Source: Winogradskyella sp. J14-2
GTDB taxonomy: Bacteria; Bacteroidota; Bacteroidia; Flavobacteriales; Flavobacteriaceae
DNA length: 64,000 nt
NCBI RefSeq assembly: GCF_001971725.1
Contig: NZ_CP019388.1
Span: forward strand, 2,480,001-2,544,000
Direction of reading: 5' to 3'
This document shows, one piece after another, positions 1-7,605 of this stretch; positions within the stretch are counted from its first letter, which is position 1; every line of letters starts with the position of its first letter. The position numbers and the translations under genes were made by a program. Under the pieces are notes generated by a model, which was not told the DNA's origin, made no database searches, and saw only the letters and a list, made by a program, of their open reading frames with translations.

Positions 1-1
1 T

Positions 2-40
2 GACTATGCAGGTGCCGAAAATGGTGTGTTGAATTTGTAA
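2..40 (+). CDS. C-terminal tail of a gene cut by the window edge
   Basis: An open frame entering from the left edge reads Asp-Tyr-Ala-Gly-Ala-Glu-Asn-Gly-Val-Leu-Asn-Leu and stops at TAA (38-40). A strong terminator-like hairpin follows 25 bases later, which fits the end of a plus-strand gene. Twelve residues are too few to name the product. Confidence 0.4.
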   Translation, partial: DYAGAENGVLNL

Positions 41-64
41 TATTCCTTTATAAATTAATGTATT

Positions 65-99
65 AAAAAGGTGTTTCTTTCTACAAGAAACTCCTTTTT
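65..99. terminator. Bidirectional intrinsic terminator
   Basis: Arms at 65-79 and 85-99 pair over 15 bp with one T:T mismatch and are flanked by A5 and T5. It can end both the plus-strand gene entering from the left edge and the minus-strand gene ending at 106. Confidence 0.75.
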
Positions 100-105
100 A
101 TGATA

Positions 106-945
106 TTAATCAGGTACAGCAAAAACTATTGGAATTGAAAAGGGTACCACTACAGGCTCACCTCTTTGATAACCTGGTTTTGTTAATTTTGGTATTTTCC
201 CAATAACTCTTATGGCTTCTTTTTCTATACCAGGATGTGGACCTCTGGCTTGTATATCTTTTACTCGTCCTTTTTTATCGATTTTAAAGACGACATAGAT
301 GCGTTGAATACCAGGATCTAACCTATACTTTTTTGCTAGTTTAACTTTAAAGTTTTTTGATATAACGGCTCTTACTTTATCGCTCATACATTTTTTTAAA
401 TCCTCATTGCTCAAGCTTTCATCACATCCCTTATAAATCGGAACTTTCTCTATGATATCAAAAGGCACCTCGTCTGGTGTGTAACCTAAAATAGGAACAA
501 TAGTGTCTTTAGCTTTGTCTAGATAAAAACCAAATAAATTTCTTGCGCTTTGGGCTACACCATTGTTATATCTGTCTAATACAGGTTTAACAACAGGGAT
601 ACTGTCTAATAAATACCTTAAACCTTCAACTCTGTTGCTTGCTGGGTTCGAAATCCTAGAATAATGTTTAACAACCTTCCCTTGTTCGTCATATAGTATA
701 TTGGCGCTAACGGTTACGGTGTCCTTTTTAGCTTCTAGGAAGATGGAATCCTTTAATAATTTTCTGTTAATGTGTTTCGCTAAAAACTCATGAAAAGAAA
801 TCTCATAGCAATGCTCTAAATCTTTAGAGTCTTCACAGCCCTTGTAAGCAACAAATGATCTTTTAAAAAGATTTGGTTGAGGCTTTTGAGCGCTACAAAA
901 ATTTATTGAGATAAACAGAAAAATAAATAGCTTAATATACTTCAT
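106..945 (-). CDS. Exported protein with TonB C-terminal-like domain
   Basis: The 279-residue protein begins with a signal peptide (hydrophobic stretch to about residue 19, ending CSAQ). The C-terminal 110 residues resemble the TonB C-terminal domain: a VYVVFKI-like strand, a GRVKDI turn and a final VPFSIPIVF strand. The motif YKGC followed by a second Cys about 12 residues on occurs twice (near residues 34 and 171), so the protein seems to contain two related Cys-bearing modules; this pattern is common in flavobacterial 'energy transducer TonB' proteins. There is no N-terminal TM anchor or Pro-rich spacer as in true TonB, so it is probably a periplasmic or envelope protein of unknown partner. 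It starts 8 bp after thyA and is likely co-transcribed with it. Confidence 0.75.
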   Translation of the reverse strand: MKYIKLFIFLFISINFCSAQKPQPNLFKRSFVAYKGCEDSKDLEHCYEISFHEFLAKHINRKLLKDSIFLEAKKDTVTVSANILYDEQGKVVKHYSRISNPASNRVEGLRYLLDSIPVVKPVLDRYNNGVAQSARNLFGFYLDKAKDTIVPILGYTPDEVPFDIIEKVPIYKGCDESLSNEDLKKCMSDKVRAVISKNFKVKLAKKYRLDPGIQRIYVVFKIDKKGRVKDIQARGPHPGIEKEAIRVIGKIPKLTKPGYQRGEPVVVPFSIPIVFAVPD

Positions 946-953
946 GTTAATAT

Positions 954-1778
954 TTATACAGCAACAACACCTTTAATATGTGGGTGTGGGTTATAATCGA
1001 CAAGCGTGAAATCTTCAAATTTAAAATCGAAAATATCATTTACCTCTGGATTGAGAATCATTTTCGGTAGAGGTCTTATGTCTCTAGAGAGCTGTAATTC
1101 TAATTGTTCTAAATGGTTGTTGTATATGTGTGCATCTCCAAAAGTATGGATAAATTCACCTGGCTGGTAACCACAAGCTTGTGCCATCATCAGAGTAAAT
1201 AATGCATAAGAAGCAATGTTGAAAGGAACACCTAAAAAGATATCTGCGCTGCGTTGATAGAGCTGACATGATAATTTACCATCCGCAACATAAAATTGAA
1301 AAAATGCATGGCAAGGAGGTAAAGCGGCTTTACCATTAGCTACATTCTCTGAGAAAGACTTAGAAGTGTCTGGTAATACAGAAGGGTTCCAAGCAGAAAC
1401 CAACATTCTTCTACTGTTAGGATTGTTCTTAAGCGTTTCTATGACTTCCTTAATTTGATCTATTTCTTCACTCGCCCAATTACGCCATTGGTGACCATAA
1501 ACAGGGCCTAAATCTCCATTTTCGTCTGCCCATTCGTTCCAGATTCTAACACCATTTTCGGTTAAGTAGTTAATGTTAGTATCTCCTTTAAGAAACCAAA
1601 GTAACTCGTATATAATAGACTTAAGGTGTAGTTTTTTGGTAGTTACCATAGGAAAGCCTTCGTTCAGGTCAAAACGCATTTGGTAGCCAAATACACTTTT
1701 GGTACCTGTGCCTGTTCTATCTCCTTTTTCGTTTCCGTTTTCTAATACGTGCTTTACTAAGTCGTGATATTGTTTCAT
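954..1778 (-). CDS. thyA: Thymidylate synthase
   Basis: Converts dUMP to dTMP using methylene-tetrahydrofolate in the cytoplasm. The 274-residue reading starts MKQYHDL, the usual ThyA N-terminus. The catalytic Cys is in LPPCHAF (about residue 156), and [17 protein letters not shown] is the dUMP/folate-binding signature. The C-terminus ends IKGVVAV, the expected closing segment. An in-frame ATG at 1808 would add ten residues ([10 protein letters not shown]), but those codons are a dispersed intergenic repeat with a TTCCTGC/GCAGGAA hairpin, so the start at 1778 is chosen. It lies downstream of the nucleoside transporter, which fits pyrimidine nucleotide supply. Confidence 0.97.
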   Translation of the reverse strand: MKQYHDLVKHVLENGNEKGDRTGTGTKSVFGYQMRFDLNEGFPMVTTKKLHLKSIIYELLWFLKGDTNINYLTENGVRIWNEWADENGDLGPVYGHQWRNWASEEIDQIKEVIETLKNNPNSRRMLVSAWNPSVLPDTSKSFSENVANGKAALPPCHAFFQFYVADGKLSCQLYQRSADIFLGVPFNIASYALFTLMMAQACGYQPGEFIHTFGDAHIYNNHLEQLELQLSRDIRPLPKMILNPEVNDIFDFKFEDFTLVDYNPHPHIKGVVAV

Positions 1779-1784
1779 GCATAC

Positions 1785-1809
1785 TTCCTGCGAAAGCAGG
1801 AATCTCATT
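1785..1809. repeat. Dispersed repeat with TTCCTGC-GAAA-GCAGGAA hairpin
   Basis: A 7-bp perfect hairpin (1785-1791 with 1796-1802, loop GAAA) followed by TCTCATT sits a few bases upstream of the thyA start. The GTCATTCCTGC...GGAATCTCATT pattern recurs in variants at 38975-39048 and 63845 onward. On the transcript it would form a hairpin in the thyA leader. Confidence 0.65.
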
Positions 1810-1860
1810 TAATTAAACTTTATTTTTAAGCGAAATGCAAATAGCATAATGCAAAAACGA

Positions 1861-1898
1861 AAATAAAAAAAAGCTTCAAAACCATTGATTTGAAGCCT
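1861..1898 (-). terminator. Intrinsic terminator of the nucleoside transporter gene
   Basis: An 8-bp perfect stem (1873-1880 GCTTCAAA with 1889-1896 TTTGAAGC) is followed on the minus strand by a T-rich run (complement of 1861-1872). It lies about 90 bp downstream of the transporter stop and should separate it from thyA. Confidence 0.7.
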
Positions 1899-1947
1899 TG
1901 TATAATATAAAAAGTTATTAACTGTAAATAATCGATATTCCAGCTTT

Positions 1948-1972
1948 CACTTCGACAAGCTCAATGTAACAC
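1948..1972 (-). repeat. Dispersed GAGC-TTGTCGAAGTG repeat copy
   Basis: CACTTCGACAAGCTCA (1948-1963) plus ATGTAACAC, read on the minus strand, is the core seen at 29479-29497 on the plus strand. It is one of several short copies in intergenic DNA of this window. Confidence 0.65.
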
Positions 1973-1987
1973 GCAAGAATTGGTTTT

Positions 1988-3751
1988 TTACCCTATAATC
2001 ATTCCTGCAATAGTCGCAGAAATTAGTGAAGCAATTGTACCACCAATCAATGCTTTCATCCCGAATTTAGATAATTGTTTTCTTTGTCCTGGCGCAAGTG
2101 AACCAATTCCTCCGATTTGTATACCTATTGATGCGAAATTGGCAAATCCACAAAGCATATAAGTGGCCATTATAATAGACTTTTCGTAATTAAGATGTGT
2201 GGTGTTGGCGACATTTTTTAAATCAGCTAACTGTATATAGCCAACAAATTCGCTTGCGGCAAGTTTGATGCCTAAAAGTTGCCCCATCATCATCATATCC
2301 TCCTTTGCTACGCCTATCAACCACATGAGAGGTGCGAAGATGGTTCCTAAAATAAATTCTAATGATAAGCCATCGTAAGCAGTATTGGCAGCAATAACTT
2401 CATTTAATGAAGTAAAATGCCAATTTATATTTAAAGATTCAATTCTAATACCATCAAAACTTGCAACACCACCTAAAACACCATTTATCATAGCAATAAA
2501 GGCAACAAATACTAATAACATAGCGCCAACATTTACTGCCAACCGCAATCCTTCTGTAGTTCCGTTGGCAATGGCATCTAATAAATTTGCACCGATCTTT
2601 TCTTCTGATACTGAAACATCAGTGTTGATTGATTCTGTTTGAGGAAATAGTATTTTTGAAATAACAATAGCGCCAGGTGCGGCCATAACTGAGGCTGCTA
2701 ATAGGTGCTTAGCATAAAAACGCTGCAATTCAATATCGTCACCACCTAAAAAACCAATATATGCTGCAAGTACAGCACCTGCAACAGTTGCCATACCACC
2801 AATCATTACCAATAAGATTTCAGACTTATTCATTTTTTCTAGGTAGGCTTTAATTAAAAGCGGAGCTTCAGTTTGTCCCAAAAAAATATTACCAGCAACA
2901 CTCAGGCTCTCGGCGCCAGAAATATTTAGTAATTTAGTTAATAACCACCCAAAGGCTCTAACAATTTTTTGAATAACGCCCAAATAAAATAATACCGATG
3001 TTAGTGCTGAAAAGAAAAGGATGGTCGGTAATACTTGGAAAGCAAAAATGAACCCAAAAGAATTAACATCCATCATTCCGCCAAAAATAAACTCACTTCC
3101 TGCCTGGGTAAACGTTAACAGTTTAATAAAACCATCACCAACCCACTCAAAAGCAGTTTTTACAAACTCAACTTTAAGAACTCCTATAGCTATAACTAGC
3201 TGAAATGCTAAACCAATACCCACAGTTTTCCAGTTTATAGCTTTGCGGTTACTACTAAAGAGAAAAGCTATCGTAATAAGGGTAAACATACCCAAAATCC
3301 CTCTCCATAAACTATTAAAAGAAAAACCCAGACTTGGCTTTATAGTGTTTGTGGCACTTTTGTCTATTAAGGTAGAAGTAACAGCGATACCTTTAGTTTC
3401 TACGGATGTAAAACTATATATTGTTGATTTTTCTGAAAAAACAAGTGTTGAGTCTGTAAACTCACGAACTTTATACTTTCTAATGGTATCTTTAGGTGTG
3501 TTATAATAAAAAACTAAAAGATTATTCTGAAATGTATAATGACCAGAAGCTTTAAGACTGTCTCTACTTAGTAATTTATAATCAAAATCTCCTTCTTTAA
3601 GTTTTAATATATCAGCATCAGAAACGACCAAGGATTTTCCTGTTTTTAAATTTTCAATCGCTGTAAATTGCCATGTTTTTTCTAGCTCTTGTGCTGTAAT
3701 TGCGGAAAATCCAATAAAAATAGCAAAAAGAGCTTTAAAAAAATGATTCAT
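1988..3751 (-). CDS. CNT-family nucleoside transporter with N-terminal exported domain
   Basis: 587 residues. From about residue 150 onward this is a concentrative (Na+ or H+ coupled) nucleoside transporter of the NupC/CNT family: multiple TM helices, a SVLFYLGVIQ region, GQTEAPLLIKAYL (the conserved G-Q-T-E-A-P substrate/ion motif), ATVAGAVLAAY and GFANFASIGIQIG. It would import nucleosides across the inner membrane. Residues 1-21 look like a signal peptide and about 22-140 form a soluble beta-rich region (EKTWQFTAIENLKTGKSL...) not found in ordinary 400-residue CNT proteins; this domain should face the periplasm. It follows the DUF151 gene by 15 bp, so they are probably one transcript, ending at the hairpin near 1880. 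Nearby thyA suggests nucleoside salvage. Confidence 0.9.
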   Translation of the reverse strand: MNHFFKALFAIFIGFSAITAQELEKTWQFTAIENLKTGKSLVVSDADILKLKEGDFDYKLLSRDSLKASGHYTFQNNLLVFYYNTPKDTIRKYKVREFTDSTLVFSEKSTIYSFTSVETKGIAVTSTLIDKSATNTIKPSLGFSFNSLWRGILGMFTLITIAFLFSSNRKAINWKTVGIGLAFQLVIAIGVLKVEFVKTAFEWVGDGFIKLLTFTQAGSEFIFGGMMDVNSFGFIFAFQVLPTILFFSALTSVLFYLGVIQKIVRAFGWLLTKLLNISGAESLSVAGNIFLGQTEAPLLIKAYLEKMNKSEILLVMIGGMATVAGAVLAAYIGFLGGDDIELQRFYAKHLLAASVMAAPGAIVISKILFPQTESINTDVSVSEEKIGANLLDAIANGTTEGLRLAVNVGAMLLVFVAFIAMINGVLGGVASFDGIRIESLNINWHFTSLNEVIAANTAYDGLSLEFILGTIFAPLMWLIGVAKEDMMMMGQLLGIKLAASEFVGYIQLADLKNVANTTHLNYEKSIIMATYMLCGFANFASIGIQIGGIGSLAPGQRKQLSKFGMKALIGGTIASLISATIAGMIIG

Positions 3752-3766
3752 AAAAGAGGGTGTTAG

Positions 3767-4381
3767 TTAACGCTTAGAAATTTCGTCTCTTATTTTTGCT
3801 GCTTTTTCGTAGTCTTCGTTATTTACAGCTTCCTCTAAAAGACTATTTAATTCTTCTAAGGATTTATCCTTATAACCTTCTTGTTCGGCAACTGCACTTT
3901 CAATTTCTTCAGCAATGAGATCATCTACAAGTATACTATCCTGTTCTTCATCCTCTTTCTTAGGACTAACTTTAAGGTAGATGCCTGCTTTGTCTAAGAT
4001 ATTTTTGTATGTGAATATTGGCGCCTGAAATCGTAAAGCTAAGGCAATAGCATCGCTTGTTCTGGCATCTATGATTTCTTCAATTTTGTCGCGCTCACAA
4101 ATAAGGCTAGAGTAAAAGACACCATCAACTAACTTGTGAATAATCACTTGCTTTACCACAATATCAAATCTGTCGGCAAAATTTTTGAATAAATCATGAG
4201 TTAATGGTCTTGGTGGACGAATCTCTTTTTCTAGTGCTATAGCAATAGATTGCGCTTCAAAAGCACCAATTACGATTGGAAGCTTTCGGTCTCCATCAAC
4301 TTCATTAAGGATTAAGGCATATGCGCCATTTTGCGTTTGGCTGTAGGAAATACCTTTTATATTTAAACGAACTAAACTCAT
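3767..4381 (-). CDS. Bifunctional nuclease family protein (DUF151) with UVR motif
   Basis: 204 residues. Residues 1-140 match the DUF151/BFN family (YALILNEVDGDRKLPIVIGAFEAQSIA, shown here in part; R-T-SDAIALALR-A-PIF). The last 35 residues (SLEELNSLLEEAVNNEDYE onward) form a UvrB/UvrC-type helical hairpin. Some plant homologues have nuclease activity; the role in Bacteroidota is not established. It sits between etfA and the transporter on the same strand, with an inverted-repeat region in the 150-bp gap upstream. Confidence 0.88.
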   Translation of the reverse strand: MSLVRLNIKGISYSQTQNGAYALILNEVDGDRKLPIVIGAFEAQSIAIALEKEIRPPRPLTHDLFKNFADRFDIVVKQVIIHKLVDGVFYSSLICERDKIEEIIDARTSDAIALALRFQAPIFTYKNILDKAGIYLKVSPKKEDEEQDSILVDDLIAEEIESAVAEQEGYKDKSLEELNSLLEEAVNNEDYEKAAKIRDEISKR

Positions 4382-4396
4382 GAATTTTAAAACACA

Positions 4397-4510
4397 AAGA
4401 ACTGTTTAAATTTGGACTTTACCAACTGCAAAATGCAGAATTGGATATTTTTCTCGATACTTTCGATAAAACGTAAAGCTATTAAGAAAATCGAAATTTA
4501 AACAGTCCTT
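4397..4510. repeat. Intergenic foldback with 17-bp terminal inverted repeats
   Basis: ACTGTTTAAATTT (4401-4413) and AAATTTAAACAGT (4494-4506) are perfect complements; with the flanking AAAG/CTTT the arms reach 17-18 bp with one mismatch. An internal CTGCA-AAA-TGCAG type hairpin lies at about 4425-4438. The element fills most of the gap between etfA and the DUF151 gene, and its left arm ends 15 bp before the DUF151 start. It may be a MITE-like remnant or an RNA processing structure. Confidence 0.5.
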
Positions 4511-4531
4511 TAATATTACAAGGTACTAAAA

Positions 4532-5494
4532 TTATGCGTTTTGTGCTTTAAAAGCTTTTAGTTTTTCGATTAAAGCTGGTACAACTTCAAAAGCATCACC
4601 AACAACACCATAATCAGCAGCTTTAAAGAATGGAGCTTCAGGATCTGTGTTTACAACAACTTTAACTTTAGAAGCATTAATACCTGCTAAATGCTGAATT
4701 GCACCAGAGATCCCAATTGCGATGTATAAATTTGAAGCCACGGGTTTACCTGTTTGTCCTACGTGTTCACCGTGAGGCCTCCAACCAAGATCAGATACAG
4801 GTTTAGAGCATGCTGTAGCAGCACCTAAGACATCCGCTAACTCTTCTATCATTCCCCAATTTTCTGGGCCTTTTAATCCTCTACCACCAGACACAACAAC
4901 CTCTGCATCAGCAATACTTACTTTATCTGTTGCTTTATCAACAGATTCTACTTTAACACCAGAGTCTGGTATAGATGGTGAGAAATCCTCAACAGAAGCG
5001 CTTCCGCTAGCTTCAACGATTCCAAAAGAATTGTTAGATAAACCAACAATTTTAACGTCTGTGTTTATTTCTGTATTAGCAAAAGCTTTATTAGTAAAAG
5101 CTGTGCGTTTCACTGTAAAAGGTGAAGTGCTCGATGGAGCCTCAACCACATTAGAAACATAGCCTGCATCTAAACCAACAGCTAGCAAAGGCGCTAAATA
5201 TTTACTATCTGCACTAGAACTTAAAACAACAACTTTTGCACTTTCGTTTTTGGCAGCTTGCTCTATTACAGCAGCGTGTTTTTTTGCGTTAAAGTTATTT
5301 AAGCTATCGTCTTTTACAGATAATACTTTAGAAGCTCCGTAAGCTCCTAAACTCTCGTTATCATCTGCATTAATGGCAACAGCAGTCACTGTTGTGCCCA
5401 TTTGGTCTGCAACAGCTTTTGCGTATGATACGACTTCTAAAGCTGCTTTTTTAAATTTTCCGTTTTCTGACTCTGTATATACTAAAACTGACAT
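4532..5494 (-). CDS. etfA: Electron transfer flavoprotein subunit alpha
   Basis: 320 residues, typical EtfA/FixB length. Forms with EtfB the soluble FAD protein that takes electrons from acyl-CoA dehydrogenases to the quinone pool. The C-terminal FAD domain is clear: VSGGRGLKGPENW, SKPVSDLGWRPHGEHVGQTG and IAIGISGAIQHLAG, ending with NTDPEAPFFKAADYGVVGD. Gene order etfB-etfA with an 84-bp gap indicates one operon. The gap is AT-rich and full of short AAATTT-type inverted repeats of the sort common between flavobacterial genes; nothing else is seen there. Confidence 0.96.
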   Translation of the reverse strand: MSVLVYTESENGKFKKAALEVVSYAKAVADQMGTTVTAVAINADDNESLGAYGASKVLSVKDDSLNNFNAKKHAAVIEQAAKNESAKVVVLSSSADSKYLAPLLAVGLDAGYVSNVVEAPSSTSPFTVKRTAFTNKAFANTEINTDVKIVGLSNNSFGIVEASGSASVEDFSPSIPDSGVKVESVDKATDKVSIADAEVVVSGGRGLKGPENWGMIEELADVLGAATACSKPVSDLGWRPHGEHVGQTGKPVASNLYIAIGISGAIQHLAGINASKVKVVVNTDPEAPFFKAADYGVVGDAFEVVPALIEKLKAFKAQNA

Positions 5495-5578
5495 AATGTT
5501 TTAAATTTTAAAATTTCAAACAGCAAATTCCAATTTTAAGTTTTTCGGAATTTAGAGTTTGAGATTTGGATTTTGTTG

Positions 5579-6325
5579 TTAAATGACTTTAGCTTCGTTA
5601 TGAAGTAAATTAACTAACTCATCAATATTATCTGCATCTACTAATTTAACTGCTCCCTTAGGTGCTGGTTTTTCAAAACTTGCTGTCGAAGTTTCTGAAG
5701 TAGCATCTACTGGTTCAACTACATTTAATGGCTTTTTACGAGCCATCATAATACCTCTCATATTAGGTATGCGAAGATCACTTTCTTCTACAATACCTTT
5801 CTGTCCTGCAACAACTAGCGGAAATGATGTACTCACAGTTTCTTTACCACCATCAATTTCTCTTACTGCCTTGGCGTTTGTGCCATCAATTTCTAATCCT
5901 ATACAATTAGTAACAAAGTTAGCATCTGTCATTGCAGCAAGCATACCAGGAACCATTCCGCCATTATAATCAATAGATTCTCTTCCTGCTATTACTAAAT
6001 CATAACCACCATCTTTAACAACTTTTGCTAATTGTTTTGCAACAGCAAATCCGTCTGTGGCTTCGGTGTTAACCCTAATAGCTGTATCTGCACCTATAGC
6101 TAAGGCCTTTCTTAATGTAGGCTCTGTTTCGGTACCACCTACATTAACAACGTCCACGCTAGCACCTTGTTTTTCTTTAAACCACATTGCTCTGGTTAAA
6201 CCAAACTCATCATTAGGATTAATTACAAACTGAACACCATTAGTATCAAACTTTGTATCTCCATCTGTAAAATTAATTTTGGAAGTTGTATCAGGTACAT
6301 GGCTAATACATACTAAAATCTTCAT
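5579..6325 (-). CDS. etfB: Electron transfer flavoprotein subunit beta
   Basis: 248 residues, full length for EtfB/FixA. Key segments are MKILVCISHVPDTTSKI at the N-terminus, INPNDEFGLTRAM, LVIAGRESIDYNGGMVPGMLA (in the AMP-binding loop) and MRGIMMARKKPLNVVEP, the recognition-loop region. It partners with EtfA, encoded directly downstream. The promoter should lie in the 211-bp divergent gap shared with the pyruvate dehydrogenase E1 beta gene. Confidence 0.96.
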   Translation of the reverse strand: MKILVCISHVPDTTSKINFTDGDTKFDTNGVQFVINPNDEFGLTRAMWFKEKQGASVDVVNVGGTETEPTLRKALAIGADTAIRVNTEATDGFAVAKQLAKVVKDGGYDLVIAGRESIDYNGGMVPGMLAAMTDANFVTNCIGLEIDGTNAKAVREIDGGKETVSTSFPLVVAGQKGIVEESDLRIPNMRGIMMARKKPLNVVEPVDATSETSTASFEKPAPKGAVKLVDADNIDELVNLLHNEAKVI

Positions 6326-6536
6326 ACTTATATATTATTTAAGATTACATTAATTTTTATAAAATTCTACTCAAACGATTTCGTTAACTGTTAATAAAAC
6401 ACCAAAAAAATCGTGGATACGAAGGTAAAAATTTTATTTCGAATATTTGCTATGCACGCATAATAAATTTTAAAGAAATTTGACTTATTTAGTTTTTCAT
6501 TTATTCCTATTTTTGTTCTTCGTTAAAAACAGAAGA

Positions 6537-7514
6537 ATGAAGACAATTCAATTTAGAGAAGCTATAGCTGAGGCCATGAGCGAAGAAATGCGCAGAGATG
6601 AGAGCATTTACCTTATGGGTGAAGAAGTTGCAGAATATAATGGTGCCTACAAAGCATCAAAAGGCATGTTAGATGAGTTTGGACCTAAGCGTGTTATAGA
6701 TACACCAATTGCAGAGCTTGGTTTTGCAGGTATAGCCATAGGTTCTACAATGACTGGCAATCGTCCAATTGTAGAGTATATGACGTTTAACTTCTCTTTA
6801 GTTGGTATTGATCAAATTATAAATAACGCAGCAAAAATTAGACAAATGTCTGGTGGGCAGTTTAAATGTCCGATTGTGTTTAGAGGGCCAACGGCATCTG
6901 CAGGTCAGCTAGCAGCAACACACTCACAAGCCTTTGAAAGTTGGTTTGCTAACACACCAGGTCTTAAAGTAGTAGTGCCTTCGAACCCTTATGATGCTAA
7001 GGGACTTTTAAAATCTGCTATTAGAGATGACGATCCTGTAATCTTTATGGAAAGTGAGCAGATGTATGGCGATAAAGGAGAAGTACCAGAAGGTGAATAC
7101 ACTATTCCATTAGGAGTTGCGGATATTAAAAGAGAAGGTACGGATGTAACTATAGTATCTTTTGGTAAAATAATAAAAGAAGCCTATAAAGCCGCTGATG
7201 AGCTTGAGAAAGAAGGAATTTCTTGCGAGATTATCGACTTGCGTACAGTGCGTCCTATGGATAGAAAAGCTATTGTTGACTCGGTAAAGAAAACAAATCG
7301 TCTTGTAGTGTTAGAAGAAGCTTGGCCTTTTGGTAATGTAGCTACAGAAATTACATACTTAGTACAATCTGAAGCATTTGATTATCTAGATGCACCAGTT
7401 GTAAAAATTAATACCGCAGATACACCTGCACCATATTCACCAGTGCTTTTAGAGGAGTGGTTGCCTAATAGTGACGATGTAATAAAAGCCGTGAAAAAAG
7501 TAATGTATAAATAA
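6537..7514 (+). CDS. pdhB: Pyruvate dehydrogenase E1 component, beta subunit
   Basis: 325 residues. With the alpha subunit it decarboxylates pyruvate and loads the lipoyl arm of E2. MKTIQFREAIAEAMSEEM is the standard N-terminus; GEEVAEYNGAYK holds the thiamine-pyrophosphate contact Glu, and RVIDTPIAELGFAGIAIG and RGPTASAGQLAATHSQ are family signatures. The start is set at ATG 6537; a TTG 57 bases upstream would add a hydrophobic stretch not seen in the family. No alpha or E2 gene is adjacent, so the complex must be completed elsewhere in the genome. Flanked by a divergent etfB and followed by hairpins before the next gene. Confidence 0.95.
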   Translation: MKTIQFREAIAEAMSEEMRRDESIYLMGEEVAEYNGAYKASKGMLDEFGPKRVIDTPIAELGFAGIAIGSTMTGNRPIVEYMTFNFSLVGIDQIINNAAKIRQMSGGQFKCPIVFRGPTASAGQLAATHSQAFESWFANTPGLKVVVPSNPYDAKGLLKSAIRDDDPVIFMESEQMYGDKGEVPEGEYTIPLGVADIKREGTDVTIVSFGKIIKEAYKAADELEKEGISCEIIDLRTVRPMDRKAIVDSVKKTNRLVVLEEAWPFGNVATEITYLVQSEAFDYLDAPVVKINTADTPAPYSPVLLEEWLPNSDDVIKAVKKVMYK

Positions 7515-7520
7515 ATAAAT

Positions 7521-7600
7521 CGTAGTTTTCTACGTTTTATAAACTTCATTAGCAACCAAAAAAGACAATTTTAGAACGGTTGTTGGTGAAGTTTGTTTTT
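7521..7600 (+). terminator. Hairpins downstream of pdhB
   Basis: A short stem CGTAG/CTACG (7521-7525 with 7530-7534) is followed by TTTTAT. A larger one pairs 7541-7557 with 7578-7594 over 17 bp if G.U pairs are allowed, followed by a T-run (7595-7601). Likely terminator for pdhB, but it also ends only about 11 bases before the next ATG. Confidence 0.6.
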
Positions 7601-7605
7601 TAAAT

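Noticed and set aside
1779..1808. ATG at 1808 as thyA start
   Set aside because: The extra ten codons are a dispersed intergenic hairpin repeat, and the ThyA family starts at MKQY.
6480..6536. TTG at 6480 as pdhB start
   Set aside because: It would add a hydrophobic stretch not present in pyruvate dehydrogenase beta subunits; the ATG at 6537 fits the family.
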